From contig NZ_OY829945.1 in the NCBI RefSeq assembly GCF_963556105.2, positions 601,001 through 665,000 on the forward strand: a stretch of DNA of 64,000 nucleotides, written 5' to 3'. The translations under genes and the position numbers were made by a program. Each line of letters opens with the position of its first letter. Position 1 is the first letter of the stretch. This stretch comes from an uncultured Tolumonas sp. Lineage in GTDB: Bacteria > Pseudomonadota > Gammaproteobacteria > Enterobacterales > Aeromonadaceae. This document shows positions 1-9,651 of the stretch, piece after piece. The notes under the pieces were generated by a model. That model was not told the origin of the DNA. It saw only the letters and a list, made by a program, of their open reading frames with translations, and ran no database searches.

Positions 1-110
1 AATAATTAAGATTCACTTGAATCAAAAAATATTATAAATAATATAATTCTTTATATAACAATGCCTTGTGTTAATTTTCTTATCGCTCACTAATAACAAA
101 TAAATTTCTA

Positions 111-126
111 AGTGATCGTCATCACA
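111..126. promoter_or_regulatory. CRP-like binding site
   Basis: The sequence reads AGTGA-N6-TCACA, nine of ten matches to the CRP consensus TGTGA-N6-TCACA. Its centre lies about 70 bp before the transcription start inferred from the -10-like TATAGT at 177-182, a usual class I activator position. It would bring the PTS operon under catabolite control. Confidence 0.65.
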
Positions 127-144
127 ATTGCTTACTTAAGATTA

Positions 145-158
145 TGAAATCGATTTCA
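145..158. promoter_or_regulatory. LacI-family operator, perfect palindrome
   Basis: TGAAATCGATTTCA is a perfect 14-bp palindrome with a central CG step, the usual form of a LacI/GalR-family operator. It overlaps the -35-like TTTCAA (154-159), which sits 17 bp before TATAGT (177-182), so a bound repressor would block RNA polymerase. Near copies occur at 7858, 8172 and 8213. The likely binder is the LacI-type regulator at 12090-13121. Confidence 0.7.
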
Positions 159-182
159 AGCATTCTTTGCTCGATCTATAGT
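154..182 (+). promoter_or_regulatory. Putative sigma-70 promoter of the PTS operon
   Basis: TTTCAA (154-159) and TATAGT (177-182) are separated by 17 bp. The first start codon is at 211. The weak -35 fits a promoter that needs CRP, whose candidate site lies just upstream. Confidence 0.45.
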
Positions 183-210
183 GTGGCAACTTAAAAAAAG
201 AGGAATCATC

Positions 211-516
211 ATGAAGAAAATTATGTTGTGTTGTTCTGCTGGTATGTCGACCAGTCTGTTAGTTAAAAAAATGGTTGTTGAAGCGGAAAAACGAGGTTTG
301 GCTGCGGAGATAAAAGCGTTTGGTGCTTCGGAGTTTGACGAGCAAATGCCTAACTATCAGGTGGTATTACTGGGGCCTCAAATCAAATACATGCAGCCTG
401 AGTTGCAGGCGAAAGCTGCGACACGAGGCATCAAGGTTGAACCTATTGGCATGATGGATTACGGCATGCAACGCGCTGATAAGGTATTGGATTTCGCCTT
501 ATCGCTGATCAGTTAA
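211..516 (+). CDS. PTS lactose/cellobiose-family IIB component
   Basis: This is a cytoplasmic phosphocarrier of about 101 residues. It passes phosphate from IIA to the sugar during uptake through IIC. The N-terminal phosphate loop MLCCSAGMSTSLL is diagnostic, and Cys8 is the expected phosphocysteine. I start at the ATG at 211, not the upstream GTG at 181, because AGAGGA lies just before it and because family members begin a few residues before the Cys loop. It is first in a IIB-IIC-GH1-IIA operon, so the substrate is likely cellobiose or another beta-glucoside. It resembles ChbB/CelA, but the exact sugar cannot be read from sequence. Confidence 0.93.
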   Translation: MKKIMLCCSAGMSTSLLVKKMVVEAEKRGLAAEIKAFGASEFDEQMPNYQVVLLGPQIKYMQPELQAKAATRGIKVEPIGMMDYGMQRADKVLDFALSLIS

Positions 517-542
517 TTACGTTAGCAAGGAAGAGAAAAACG

Positions 543-1874
543 ATGAATTCATTCTATAACATGCTAGTCGGTCTGATTGAACAACGGATCGGCCCATTAG
601 CTGGGAAACTGGGTCAGCAGCGTTATGTTCTGTCTATCCGTGATGGTTTCGTGGCCGCATTACCATTCATGATCGTAGGCAGCTTCATGTTGGTATTCAT
701 TTTCCCTCCTATTTCAAATGAAACCACGTGGGGCTTTGCTCGGGCTTGGCTTGATTTTTCAAATACCTATCGTAATGAGCTGATGTTGCCATTCAACATG
801 AGCATGGGGTTGATGACGATCTTCATTTCTGTCGGCGTTGCATCAAGTTTAGGTCGTCAGTATTCATTAGATCCCATCACGACTGGGCTACTTTCACTGA
901 TGTCGTTTATGTTGGTCGCTGCACCCTATAAAGATGGCGCTATATCGACACAATATTTCTCAGGCCAAGGTATTTTTACTGCGTTGATTTGTTCTATCTA
1001 TTCAACGGAAGTTTATGCCTGGCTAAAGCGCAACAACATTACTATCCGTTTACCGTCTCAGGTGCCAACGGGTGTCGCGCGCTCTTTTGAAGTACTAATC
1101 CCTGTTCTGGCGATTATTTTAACTTTGCATCCATTGAATCTGTGGCTGCAACATACTACGGGTATGATTCTGCCAGAAGCGATCATGCATATGCTTAAAC
1201 CACTGGTTGCCGCTTCTGATAGTCTGCCTGCGGTGTTACTGGCGCTTCTGGTTTGTCAGGTGCTGTGGTTTGCGGGTATTCATGGCACCATGATTGTAAC
1301 TGGCATCATGAACCCATTCTGGTTGGCAAATTTGGCTGCGAACCAAGCAGCACTGGCTGCCGGCCAACCAATTCCTCATACTTTCTTGCCTGCTTTCTGG
1401 GATCATTTTCTGTTTATCGGTGGTGTTGGCTCTACTTTACCACTGGCATTTCTGCTTATGCGCAGCCGGGCTGTACATCTGCGGACTATTGCTCGTATGG
1501 GCGTGGTACCTGGTTTGTTCAATATCAACGAACCAATCTTATTTGGTGCCCCGATCATCATGAACCCTATCTTCTTCCTGCCATTTATCCTGATCCCAAT
1601 GGTCAATGCGGTTCTGGCTTGGTTTGCGGTTAAATTTGATTTAGTGGCTAAAGTTGTCATGTTGACAGCGTGGACGACGCCAGCTCCGATTGGAGCTGCA
1701 TGGTCTACCAATTGGGCATTAAGTCCAGTCATCATGTGCTTCATCTGTATGGCCGTTGCTGCATTGATGTATTACCCGTTCGTACGCGCTTATGAAAAAA
1801 CGCTGCTGCAACAGGATACCGATAACGCTCAAGTAGAAGATGAAGACATGAGCGCTACACCAAGTCAGGCTTAA
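543..1874 (+). CDS. celB: PTS cellobiose-family IIC permease
   Basis: This integral membrane sugar channel of the lactose/cellobiose PTS class has 443 residues, normal for CelB/ChbC. Hydrophobic segments are spread along its length. A typical motif is the region around GLFNINEPILFGAPIIMNP near residues 325-345, where the INEP glutamate is expected to contact the sugar. It follows IIB after 26 bases and precedes the GH1 gene. The C-terminal tail is short and acidic. With IIA and IIB it would import and 6-phosphorylate a beta-glucoside such as cellobiose. Confidence 0.93.
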   Translation: MNSFYNMLVGLIEQRIGPLAGKLGQQRYVLSIRDGFVAALPFMIVGSFMLVFIFPPISNETTWGFARAWLDFSNTYRNELMLPFNMSMGLMTIFISVGVASSLGRQYSLDPITTGLLSLMSFMLVAAPYKDGAISTQYFSGQGIFTALICSIYSTEVYAWLKRNNITIRLPSQVPTGVARSFEVLIPVLAIILTLHPLNLWLQHTTGMILPEAIMHMLKPLVAASDSLPAVLLALLVCQVLWFAGIHGTMIVTGIMNPFWLANLAANQAALAAGQPIPHTFLPAFWDHFLFIGGVGSTLPLAFLLMRSRAVHLRTIARMGVVPGLFNINEPILFGAPIIMNPIFFLPFILIPMVNAVLAWFAVKFDLVAKVVMLTAWTTPAPIGAAWSTNWALSPVIMCFICMAVAALMYYPFVRAYEKTLLQQDTDNAQVEDEDMSATPSQA

Positions 1875-1931
1875 GTATTACTGGCTGCAGGCAATATGCG
1901 GCTTGCAGCCGGATTTAATGAGGAAAGGTTA

Positions 1932-3311
1932 ATGCAATATAAATTCCCTGAGGGGTTTTGGTGGGGAAGTGCGTCATCAGCAGCTCAATCGGAAGGCGCC
2001 GCAACACAGGGTGGTAAAGCACCAACAATTTGGGATCACTGGTTTAAAACAGAACCAAATCGTTTTCACAATCAGATTGGCCCTGCTGATACCTCCATGT
2101 TTTATGAGCGATATAAAGACGATATCGCGCTTATGGAGCAAATAGGACACAACAGTTTCCGAACCTCCATTTCTTGGGCTCGTTTGATGCCGGATGGTAA
2201 AAACATTAACCAAGAAGCTGTTGCCTTCTATAACAATGTGATTGATGAGTTATTGGCTAAGAATATCCAACCATTTATTGGGCTCTTTCATTTTGATATG
2301 CCGATGTATTGGCAAGAGCTGGGTGGATGGGAAAATCGCGATATCGTCGATGCTTACGCGGAATACGCGGAAATCTGTTTCAACCTGTTTGGCGATCGTG
2401 TTGCTTGCTGGATGACATTCAATGAACCCGTCGTGGTTGTGGAAGGGGGGTATTTATATGACTTCCATTACCCGAATCAGGTCGATTTCCGACGCGCAGC
2501 ACAAGTGGCTTATCACATGATGCTGGCACACAGTTCAGCCGTGAAATGTTATCGCTCGCTCGCATTGTCTGGCAAGATCGGGATTGTATTGAATCTGACT
2601 CCATCCTATCCGCGCTCTTCGAATCCGGCAGACTTGAAAGCTTCGTTTGTTGCTGATTTGTTCTTCAATCGCGCATTCCTTGATCCAGCGGTGAAAGGTT
2701 GTTATCCAGAAGAGCTTATTGAAATTCTGCGCGAATATAACCAGATGCCCGAGTATCGCAGCGGTGATAAAGAGCTGTTAGCTGCAGGTAAAATTGATTT
2801 GCTGGGGATTAATTATTACCAACCTCGCCGAGTTCAAGCTCGGATGAATGCGATTAATCCCTGCGCACCATTTATGCCGGATTTCTTCTTTGAAAATTAT
2901 GAAATGCCAGGTCGTAAGATGAATCCTTATCGGGGATGGGAAATATATGAACGTGGTATTTACGACATATTAACCAATCTGCGTGACCATTATGGAAATA
3001 TTCCTAGTTATATTTCTGAAAACGGTATGGGGGTTGAAGGCGAACATCGTTTCATCGCAGAAGATGGTCAGGTGAAAGATGATTACCGCATCGATTTTAT
3101 TCAAGGACATCTTGAATGGATTCACACTGCGATTTCCGAGGGCTGTAACTGCCGTGGTTATCATCTTTGGACATTTATTGATAACTGGTCTTGGATGAAT
3201 GCATATAAGAACCGTTATGGCTTTATTAGTCTCGATCTGGAAACCCAGAAACGGACAGTCAAAAAAAGCGGTGAATGGTTCGCTAAAGTTTCACTGAATA
3301 ACGGGTTTTAA
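1932..3311 (+). CDS. GH1 6-phospho-beta-glucosidase
   Basis: A cytoplasmic family 1 glycosidase of 459 residues, predicted to split the phosphorylated disaccharide made by the neighbouring PTS into glucose and glucose-6-phosphate. The acid/base motif TFNEP and the nucleophile motif SENGMG are present. In DNWSWMNAYKNRY a Ser replaces the Glu of ordinary beta-glucosidases, which marks phospho-sugar specificity. The usual K-R-Y that follows reads N-R-Y, with the Lys one place earlier. I start at ATG 1932 because AGGAAAGG lies just upstream and the protein then opens with the family pattern FPEGFWWGSA. Specificity (glucosidase or galactosidase) is inferred from context. Confidence 0.92.
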   Translation: MQYKFPEGFWWGSASSAAQSEGAATQGGKAPTIWDHWFKTEPNRFHNQIGPADTSMFYERYKDDIALMEQIGHNSFRTSISWARLMPDGKNINQEAVAFYNNVIDELLAKNIQPFIGLFHFDMPMYWQELGGWENRDIVDAYAEYAEICFNLFGDRVACWMTFNEPVVVVEGGYLYDFHYPNQVDFRRAAQVAYHMMLAHSSAVKCYRSLALSGKIGIVLNLTPSYPRSSNPADLKASFVADLFFNRAFLDPAVKGCYPEELIEILREYNQMPEYRSGDKELLAAGKIDLLGINYYQPRRVQARMNAINPCAPFMPDFFFENYEMPGRKMNPYRGWEIYERGIYDILTNLRDHYGNIPSYISENGMGVEGEHRFIAEDGQVKDDYRIDFIQGHLEWIHTAISEGCNCRGYHLWTFIDNWSWMNAYKNRYGFISLDLETQKRTVKKSGEWFAKVSLNNGF

Positions 3312-3321
3312 GGAGTAATCA

Positions 3322-3633
3322 ATGTTAGATCTTGAAGAAGCGGTGATGGGCATTATTGTCAACGCAGGCCAATCACGTAGCCTTTGCTTTGAAGCTTTAC
3401 GCCACGCTAGAACGGGAATGTTTACCAAGGCCGATGGTTTACTGGCTGCTGCTATTGAAGCTGGCAAAGAAGCGCATGCTGTACAAACGAAGTTAATAGA
3501 AGAGGATGAGGGCGAAGGCAAAACCAAAATGACTTTAATCATGGTTCATGCCCAGGATCATTTGATGACATCTATTTTGTGCAGAGAGTTAGTTACTGAG
3601 TTAATTGAAATTTATCGTCGTCAAGCAATGTAG
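3322..3633 (+). CDS. PTS lactose/cellobiose-family IIA component
   Basis: A small soluble helical protein of 103 residues that receives phosphate from HPr and passes it to IIB. The signature HAQDHLMTSILCRELV lies near the C terminus, as in ChbA/LacF, and the protein is expected to act as a trimer. It starts 11 bases after the GH1 stop with AAGGAG just upstream, so it ends the four-gene operon. A strong terminator follows. Confidence 0.92.
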   Translation: MLDLEEAVMGIIVNAGQSRSLCFEALRHARTGMFTKADGLLAAAIEAGKEAHAVQTKLIEEDEGEGKTKMTLIMVHAQDHLMTSILCRELVTELIEIYRRQAM

Positions 3634-3661
3634 TTATTTTTCAGCGTTATCGTCATCTTTT

Positions 3662-3687
3662 CCACCGCTATATGCGGTGGTTTTTTT
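3662..3687 (+). terminator. Rho-independent terminator of the PTS operon
   Basis: A 7-bp stem CCACCGC/GCGGTGG with a 5-base loop is followed by seven T. It closes the IIB-IIC-GH1-IIA unit. Confidence 0.9.
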
Positions 3688-3742
3688 ATTGCACAAAATT
3701 ATTTATTTCAAACCTTTCAAATATTTCAAATCCCTTTGTTTT

Positions 3743-3778
3743 ATTTCATTTTTATGAAATTTAAATGATTCGATTTCA
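3743..3778. promoter_or_regulatory. Inverted repeat and degenerate operator before the GH16 gene
   Basis: An inverted repeat ATTTCAT-N4-ATGAAAT spans 3743-3760. Close after it, 3767-3778 carries the right half CGATTTCA of the operator seen at 145, with an imperfect left half. These sit about 85-120 bases before the GH16 start, where a regulator could act. The match is weaker than at the other sites. Confidence 0.35.
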
Positions 3779-3861
3779 ATCCAAGTTTTCATCGCATTTT
3801 AAAATTATAGTAAATCTAATCATCAATAAGGAACTAATTAAAATAGTGGAGTGTAAAAGTA

Positions 3862-4557
3862 ATGCGAACAACTGGACTTATAACATCAATTTTACTGGCT
3901 AGTGGTTTATATGCCAATCAGGTATCAGCGTGGGAATGGAGTAATATTGATTGGCAAATTTCAGATGGATGGCGTAATGGTGGGTCTGAATTTAATTGCA
4001 CTTGGCAAGCCGCCAATATTTGGATGGAATCAGATCGCGCAATCCTGAATGCAAAGTCAGAAAATGGTTATAAAACTTGTGCTGAAATGCGCACTTATAA
4101 TTATACGCGTCGGGGCCGTTATGAAGTGCAAATGCAGGCTGGCGCGGTTCCAGGGACGATTAGTTCATTCTTTACTTACACTGGAGAAGCTGGCACCAGC
4201 ACTCATTATGAGGTCGATATTGAGTTGATGGGCGGAACAAATTTACTGCATACCAATGTATGGATTCAGGGGAAACAATATCCTCAAGATATCGACTTGG
4301 GTAAATACGGAATGGCGCTCTGGAATATGGAACGCTACGCTTTTAATATTGATGAGGCGGGTGTGACATGGCAGGTTTTCAGTCGTACAACGAATAAATG
4401 GGTAACTGTTCGTCGAGCGGATAAACCTGTTACCAGCTATATGCAGCTATTTGTTAATAACTGGATTAGTGCCAATCCACAATTCCCTCCAAGTAATTAT
4501 AATAATCTCCCTGCTTATGCTAAATATTCATATATTTCAGTGCAGCCATGGGAATAA
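3862..4557 (+). CDS. Secreted GH16 beta-glucanase (lichenase-like)
   Basis: An exported endo-beta-glucanase of 231 residues, likely cutting beta-1,3-1,4-glucan. A signal peptide covers about residues 1-23 (cut after VSA). The mature part matches lichenases along its length: the DGWRNGGSEFNCTW region, the SSFFTYTG strand and the active-site strand EVDIE (Glu117, Asp119, Glu121), which fits the E-x-D-x-E catalytic motif. The usual Phe after it is Leu. No extra binding domain is attached. It has its own upstream region and terminator. In context it would release oligosaccharides for the neighbouring porin, ABC and PTS systems. Other GH16 specificities, such as laminarinase, are less likely. Confidence 0.85.
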   Translation: MRTTGLITSILLASGLYANQVSAWEWSNIDWQISDGWRNGGSEFNCTWQAANIWMESDRAILNAKSENGYKTCAEMRTYNYTRRGRYEVQMQAGAVPGTISSFFTYTGEAGTSTHYEVDIELMGGTNLLHTNVWIQGKQYPQDIDLGKYGMALWNMERYAFNIDEAGVTWQVFSRTTNKWVTVRRADKPVTSYMQLFVNNWISANPQFPPSNYNNLPAYAKYSYISVQPWE

Positions 4558-4582
4558 CAAACTAACATCCTGATTTCTTTCT

Positions 4583-4610
4583 GAAGGGCAATACTTGCCC
4601 TTCATTTTTT
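4583..4610 (+). terminator. Terminator of the GH16 gene
   Basis: A 9-bp perfect stem GAAGGGCAA/TTGCCCTTC with a 3-base loop is followed by ATTTTTT. It lies between the GH16 gene and the convergent ABC genes. Confidence 0.85.
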
Positions 4611-4645
4611 GAGTTCAATATATTCAACAGATCAAGCTTGAGTGT

Positions 4646-5482
4646 TTATTTTAAATGGCTCTGATTTAGTCGGTCAATCAGATGGTGGGAAGTAAAAATA
4701 AACAATATAATTAAAGGCATTATTGCGATGGCTGAACCTGCACAAATCGCCCCCCAAGGTATGACTCCGACCCCCTGAAGTGCACGCAACGCCAAAGGCA
4801 GGGTATAGCTTTCCATATCGTGCATAACGACCAATGGCGCCATAAAATTATTCCATGACGCAATAAATGTTAACAACGCAAGAGTAAACAGTGCTGGTTT
4901 TATCAGCGGAATAACGATGTAACGGTATAGCCCCCATTCACTACAACCATCAAGTCGAGCTGCTTCGATCACATCATTTGGTACTGCTTGCTCAATATAT
5001 TGCCGCATTAAAAATACGCCGAAAGCACTGCATGCAGCTGGAATGTAAAGTGCTTTAGGTTCGTTAAACCAACCAAACATAGCAATGATCAATGCATTAG
5101 GAATCATATTTAAAAAAACAGGTAACAGCATAGTGCTGATCACCAAATTAAATAGAATTTTTTTACCTTTGAAATGATAAAGAGCAAAGGCACTTCCCGC
5201 TAAAGAGCAAAACAGAAGGTTTAATATCGTAGTCACTAAGGCAATATAAACACTGTTCGACAAATTGTGCCAGAAATAGGGAAGACGATTTAATAACTGA
5301 TGTATATTTTCGCTAAATTCATCGCCGAACCATAATGGTGGAGGAACAGAAAAAATGGTTTGCTCATTATGCGTAGCAAATATCAACATAAACCAGAATG
5401 GCAATACCATCAAAATAGCACCTAACCAAATCATGCCACCGATCAACCAATGTGTTAATTTGAGTTTTTCAATCTGGCTCAT
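4646..5482 (-). CDS. ABC sugar permease, MalG/CUT1 type
   Basis: An inner-membrane permease of 278 residues with about six membrane segments. The loop EAARLDGCSEWGLYRYIVIPLIKP carries the EAA motif that docks on the ATPase. It overlaps the upstream permease by four bases, so the two are translated together. It is the last gene of a binding protein-permease-permease operon. No ATPase gene follows, so the complex would need an ATPase made elsewhere, as with shared MalK/MsmK-type subunits. An oligosaccharide substrate is inferred from the beta-glucan neighbours. Confidence 0.9.
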   Translation of the reverse strand: MSQIEKLKLTHWLIGGMIWLGAILMVLPFWFMLIFATHNEQTIFSVPPPLWFGDEFSENIHQLLNRLPYFWHNLSNSVYIALVTTILNLLFCSLAGSAFALYHFKGKKILFNLVISTMLLPVFLNMIPNALIIAMFGWFNEPKALYIPAACSAFGVFLMRQYIEQAVPNDVIEAARLDGCSEWGLYRYIVIPLIKPALFTLALLTFIASWNNFMAPLVVMHDMESYTLPLALRALQGVGVIPWGAICAGSAIAIMPLIILFIFTSHHLIDRLNQSHLK

Positions 5483-6408
5483 AGGTAATCTTTTTGGTTA
5501 ATACGACGAGTAAGGTTGCACAGCGCAAATAATATTATAAATAACAGCCAGGCCGTTGCAGATGCTGTAGCGAAGTCTCCTTCTGCAAAAGCGGTTGAGT
5601 ATAAATACATCGCGAGTGTTTGTCCTGCTTGCCCTGAACCACCAGTTCCTGAAGTTAGAATAAACGGCTCTTCAAATAGCTGAAAACTGCCAATTAGGCT
5701 TAGTGTTAGAGCTAATAAAATCATAGGTCTGAGAGTTGGTAACGTGACATGTCGCAGCTGTTGCCAGAATCCTGCTCCATCTAAAGTTGCAGCATCAAAT
5801 AGTTCATTCGGTATCGTTTTCATCGCCGAAAAATAAAGAAGAGTATTCCAACCGACATAACGCCAGAAAACGACAAAGGCAATGACCCAGCGGATATGTG
5901 ATGAATCTTGCCAATTAATAGCCTGTTCTGGAAATAACCAACTCAATGGTTGGATGCCAGCTAATTTCCAATCATGAATTCCGGCTAACACTTGATTTAA
6001 AAGACCAAAATCACGGGAAAATAATGAACAAAATACGAGAGAAATGGCGACAGAAGAAGTAATAAACGGAAGAAAATAGAAGCAAAGTAAAATATGGCGC
6101 TTCTTTGAAGCCATTCTAAAAAGAAGTGCTGCCAGTGGGAGTGCGATTAAATGCTGGGGTATGCCAGCAGCCAAACCTAGCCACAAGGTGTTATATAATG
6201 CGTGGTAAAACCATTCGTCGGTTAATACATATTTGAAGTTAGCAAGCCCCAACCATTCCATTTGATGAAATGAGGTGCCTAATTCCCAACTGTGCAGGGC
6301 AATCCATGCAGAAAATAGCATGGGATAAAGGCCAAACACGGTAAACAAAATAAAAAATGGCGATAGATATATATAAGGAATCCATTTTGAATTACTGAGT
6401 CTGCGCAT
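5479..6408 (-). CDS. ABC sugar permease, MalF/CUT1 type
   Basis: The second inner-membrane permease, 309 residues, with about six membrane segments. Its EAA-type loop FDAATLDGAGFWQQLRHVTLP is in the usual place. It pairs with the MalG-like protein, whose start overlaps its stop. Its own start overlaps the end of the binding-protein gene by one base. It lacks the large periplasmic loop of E. coli MalF and so resembles the short oligosaccharide permeases such as MsmF and LacF. Confidence 0.9.
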   Translation of the reverse strand: MRRLSNSKWIPYIYLSPFFILFTVFGLYPMLFSAWIALHSWELGTSFHQMEWLGLANFKYVLTDEWFYHALYNTLWLGLAAGIPQHLIALPLAALLFRMASKKRHILLCFYFLPFITSSVAISLVFCSLFSRDFGLLNQVLAGIHDWKLAGIQPLSWLFPEQAINWQDSSHIRWVIAFVVFWRYVGWNTLLYFSAMKTIPNELFDAATLDGAGFWQQLRHVTLPTLRPMILLALTLSLIGSFQLFEEPFILTSGTGGSGQAGQTLAMYLYSTAFAEGDFATASATAWLLFIILFALCNLTRRINQKDYL

Positions 6409-7649
6409 TAACGTCTGACCTTATGCCGGATCTGACGTTCAGCATCATCTAGTGCTTCAGTAATATCTTTATGTTCATCCAGCACAAGATCCATCTGTTT
6501 GCGGATTATTTCTGCTGCTAATGAATCGTTTTTATTCGCCATAATGACAGGCATATTCGCTGCAGCATCTTTCCAGATTAATCTTGCTTGTTGTTGCCCT
6601 AAATAACTGATTGACTCAGCCATGTGTTTGGTTTGTTGTGCACTTAAAAGGGCAGGGAATGCATCGAGTTTCTCAAAGGCTTCTTGCTGCATAGACGGGT
6701 CTAAAGTCATGAATTGGATAAATTCCCATGCTTCGGATTTATGCGCAGCCGCTTTAGGAATAGCATAAAAAGAGCCACCCCAACTGGCATAGGAATGTTC
6801 AGGTAACTGACTTACTCGCCAAGCCCCAGAGCTTTCAGGTGCGATCCAACTTGATAAGTGACCGGAAAACCACGCCCCCATCATTTGAGTGGCTACTCGT
6901 CCGCGCCGAATAGCTTCTGCCCATTCATTACTCCAAATCTGTAAACGCGCATCCAGCCCAAGATCGCGGGCCTGCTTAGCCAGCGTAAATGCTCGAACGA
7001 AACGTTCACTGCGTACTAAGGTTTCTCCTGCTTGATTAAAATAGATCCCTTCACCAGGTTTGAGCCCGATACGAATATAGATGTCTTTCAAATCGCTGGC
7101 ATTAGCGACTAAATAGATGGATTTTTGTTTTAGCTTGACGCCAGCCTGTATAAAGCTGTCCCAAGTTTTGGTCATATCGTCAAGCGATACATCGGCTTGG
7201 TTTAATAGGTCTTTGCGGTAAAAAAGTGAGCCAGGACCTATATCTGCAGGCATGGCAAACAGTTCACCTCGGTCATTCTGGGCTTGAACCATCGTATAAG
7301 GGACGAATAACGGCTGATACTGAAGCGCGTTATAGGGTGGGTTGCTTAGTATCTCTAGGCCGCCGGAATTTACAAAACGACTAATAAAGCCTTGTTCTAG
7401 GCCCATGATATCGGGTAACCCGGCGCCAGTGGCTAATGCCGTGGTCATTGCATTGTGATGATCATAAAACGACAACGACAACAGGCGGATGGTAATGTCC
7501 GGATGCAATTTTTCATAACGCGGGATAGCGGCCCGAATTGCAGCATCAAAGTTAGGGTATGAGGCTATTGTCAGCGTTGTTGCCTGAACTTGGGTGATAA
7601 ACATCAGCACCATTAATAATAATCCACGAAATAATGGTGTTGCTCTCAA
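6408..7649 (-). CDS. ABC extracellular sugar-binding protein
   Basis: A periplasmic solute-binding protein of 413 residues in the family 1 (maltose-type) class. A Sec signal peptide covers about residues 1-23 (cut near QVQA). The mature part begins LTIASYPNFDAAIRAA, and the region near FAMPADIGPGSLFYRKDLL is typical of CUT1 binding proteins. No lipobox Cys is present, so it is soluble. It is first in the operon, next to a long divergent control region with LacI-type and CRP-like sites. The ligand is unknown, and a beta-gluco-oligosaccharide is the best guess from context. Confidence 0.9.
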   Translation of the reverse strand: MRATPLFRGLLLMVLMFITQVQATTLTIASYPNFDAAIRAAIPRYEKLHPDITIRLLSLSFYDHHNAMTTALATGAGLPDIMGLEQGFISRFVNSGGLEILSNPPYNALQYQPLFVPYTMVQAQNDRGELFAMPADIGPGSLFYRKDLLNQADVSLDDMTKTWDSFIQAGVKLKQKSIYLVANASDLKDIYIRIGLKPGEGIYFNQAGETLVRSERFVRAFTLAKQARDLGLDARLQIWSNEWAEAIRRGRVATQMMGAWFSGHLSSWIAPESSGAWRVSQLPEHSYASWGGSFYAIPKAAAHKSEAWEFIQFMTLDPSMQQEAFEKLDAFPALLSAQQTKHMAESISYLGQQQARLIWKDAAANMPVIMANKNDSLAAEIIRKQMDLVLDEHKDITEALDDAERQIRHKVRR

Positions 7650-7773
7650 ACTAACCCCCTGATTGCGTCTTCATACTAGAAAGCGATTTTCTCAATATCT
7701 TATAAATCATATCTATCAAGAGACAAGCTTGATGCATGGAAGCTGCGGTCGTTTGGCTATTTTGTTAACGAAT

Positions 7774-7789
7774 TGTGATATTGATCAGC
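7774..7789. promoter_or_regulatory. CRP-like site, divergent region
   Basis: TGTGA-N6-TCAGC matches eight of ten core bases of the CRP consensus. It lies about 130 bases before the binding-protein start, so it could activate the ABC operon. Confidence 0.4.
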
Positions 7790-7857
7790 CCTTTTCTCTC
7801 CCTACCTTTAATTCACAATTTTTCTCGACATCTCATCATAAAGCCGTTCATTCCTTT

Positions 7858-7871
7858 TGAAATCGATATCA
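7858..7871. promoter_or_regulatory. LacI-type operator copy
   Basis: TGAAATCGATATCA differs at one base from the perfect palindrome at 145-158. It lies in the ABC/lipoprotein divergent region. Confidence 0.55.
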
Positions 7872-8121
7872 ATCTCACGTGAGTCTTCCTTGGTTGAAAA
7901 ATCATAGAAATTAGCCGCTTTGCCCTCATTGGTTGTTTAACAACAGGAAACTGCCAGTAAAACTCATTGTCGTTATGATTCGTGTTTTAAGATCTTGAAT
8001 TTGAATGTATTTTAATTAAGCCTTTGAATTTAAATTATTTTTATTGTTTTTGTTTGAGAAAGACTTTTCTTTGAAAAGAGGCATTAATTTTATTTTATTC
8101 ATCATTTGTAGCAGAGAGTTT

Positions 8122-8137
8122 TGTGATTCTTCGCACG
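8122..8137. promoter_or_regulatory. CRP-like site before the lipoprotein gene
   Basis: TGTGA-N6-GCACG matches eight of ten core bases. It lies about 40 bases upstream of the paired operators. Confidence 0.35.
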
Positions 8138-8171
8138 AATTACGATCTTAAAAATGAATAAACATTGCTCT

Positions 8172-8226
8172 AGAAATCGATTTCATGAAAATTGGCTTAC
8201 CCCGTTTTTTCTTGATATCGATTTCA
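8172..8226. promoter_or_regulatory. Two LacI-type operators 41 bp apart
   Basis: AGAAATCGATTTCA (8172-8185) and TGATATCGATTTCA (8213-8226) each differ at one base from the palindrome at 145. Their centres are 41 bp apart, about four helical turns, so two dimers would bind the same DNA face. They lie 70-120 bases before the lipoprotein start. Confidence 0.6.
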
Positions 8227-8292
8227 TGGTGCTGGTTGGGATGTATTGCCACCACAATGAAATTTTTTTACCCATTGATTGGAGTGGTCAAT

Positions 8293-9642
<1,350 letters not shown>

Positions 9643-9651
9643 TTCTTGCGC

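Larger units (their letters stand above)
7650..8292. other. Divergent control region, 643 bp, no gene
   Basis: This stretch separates the ABC operon (minus strand) from the lipoprotein-porin-malM genes (plus strand). It is AT-rich. It holds three operator-like palindromes (7858, 8172, 8213) and two CRP-like sites (7774, 8122). A 65-codon open frame at 7663-7860 has no ribosome site and is not supported. Confidence 0.7.

Noticed and set aside
7874-7883. Palindrome CTCACGTGAG in the divergent sugar control region
   Set aside because: It is a perfect 10-bp palindrome but occurs once, matches no regulator here, and could be chance.
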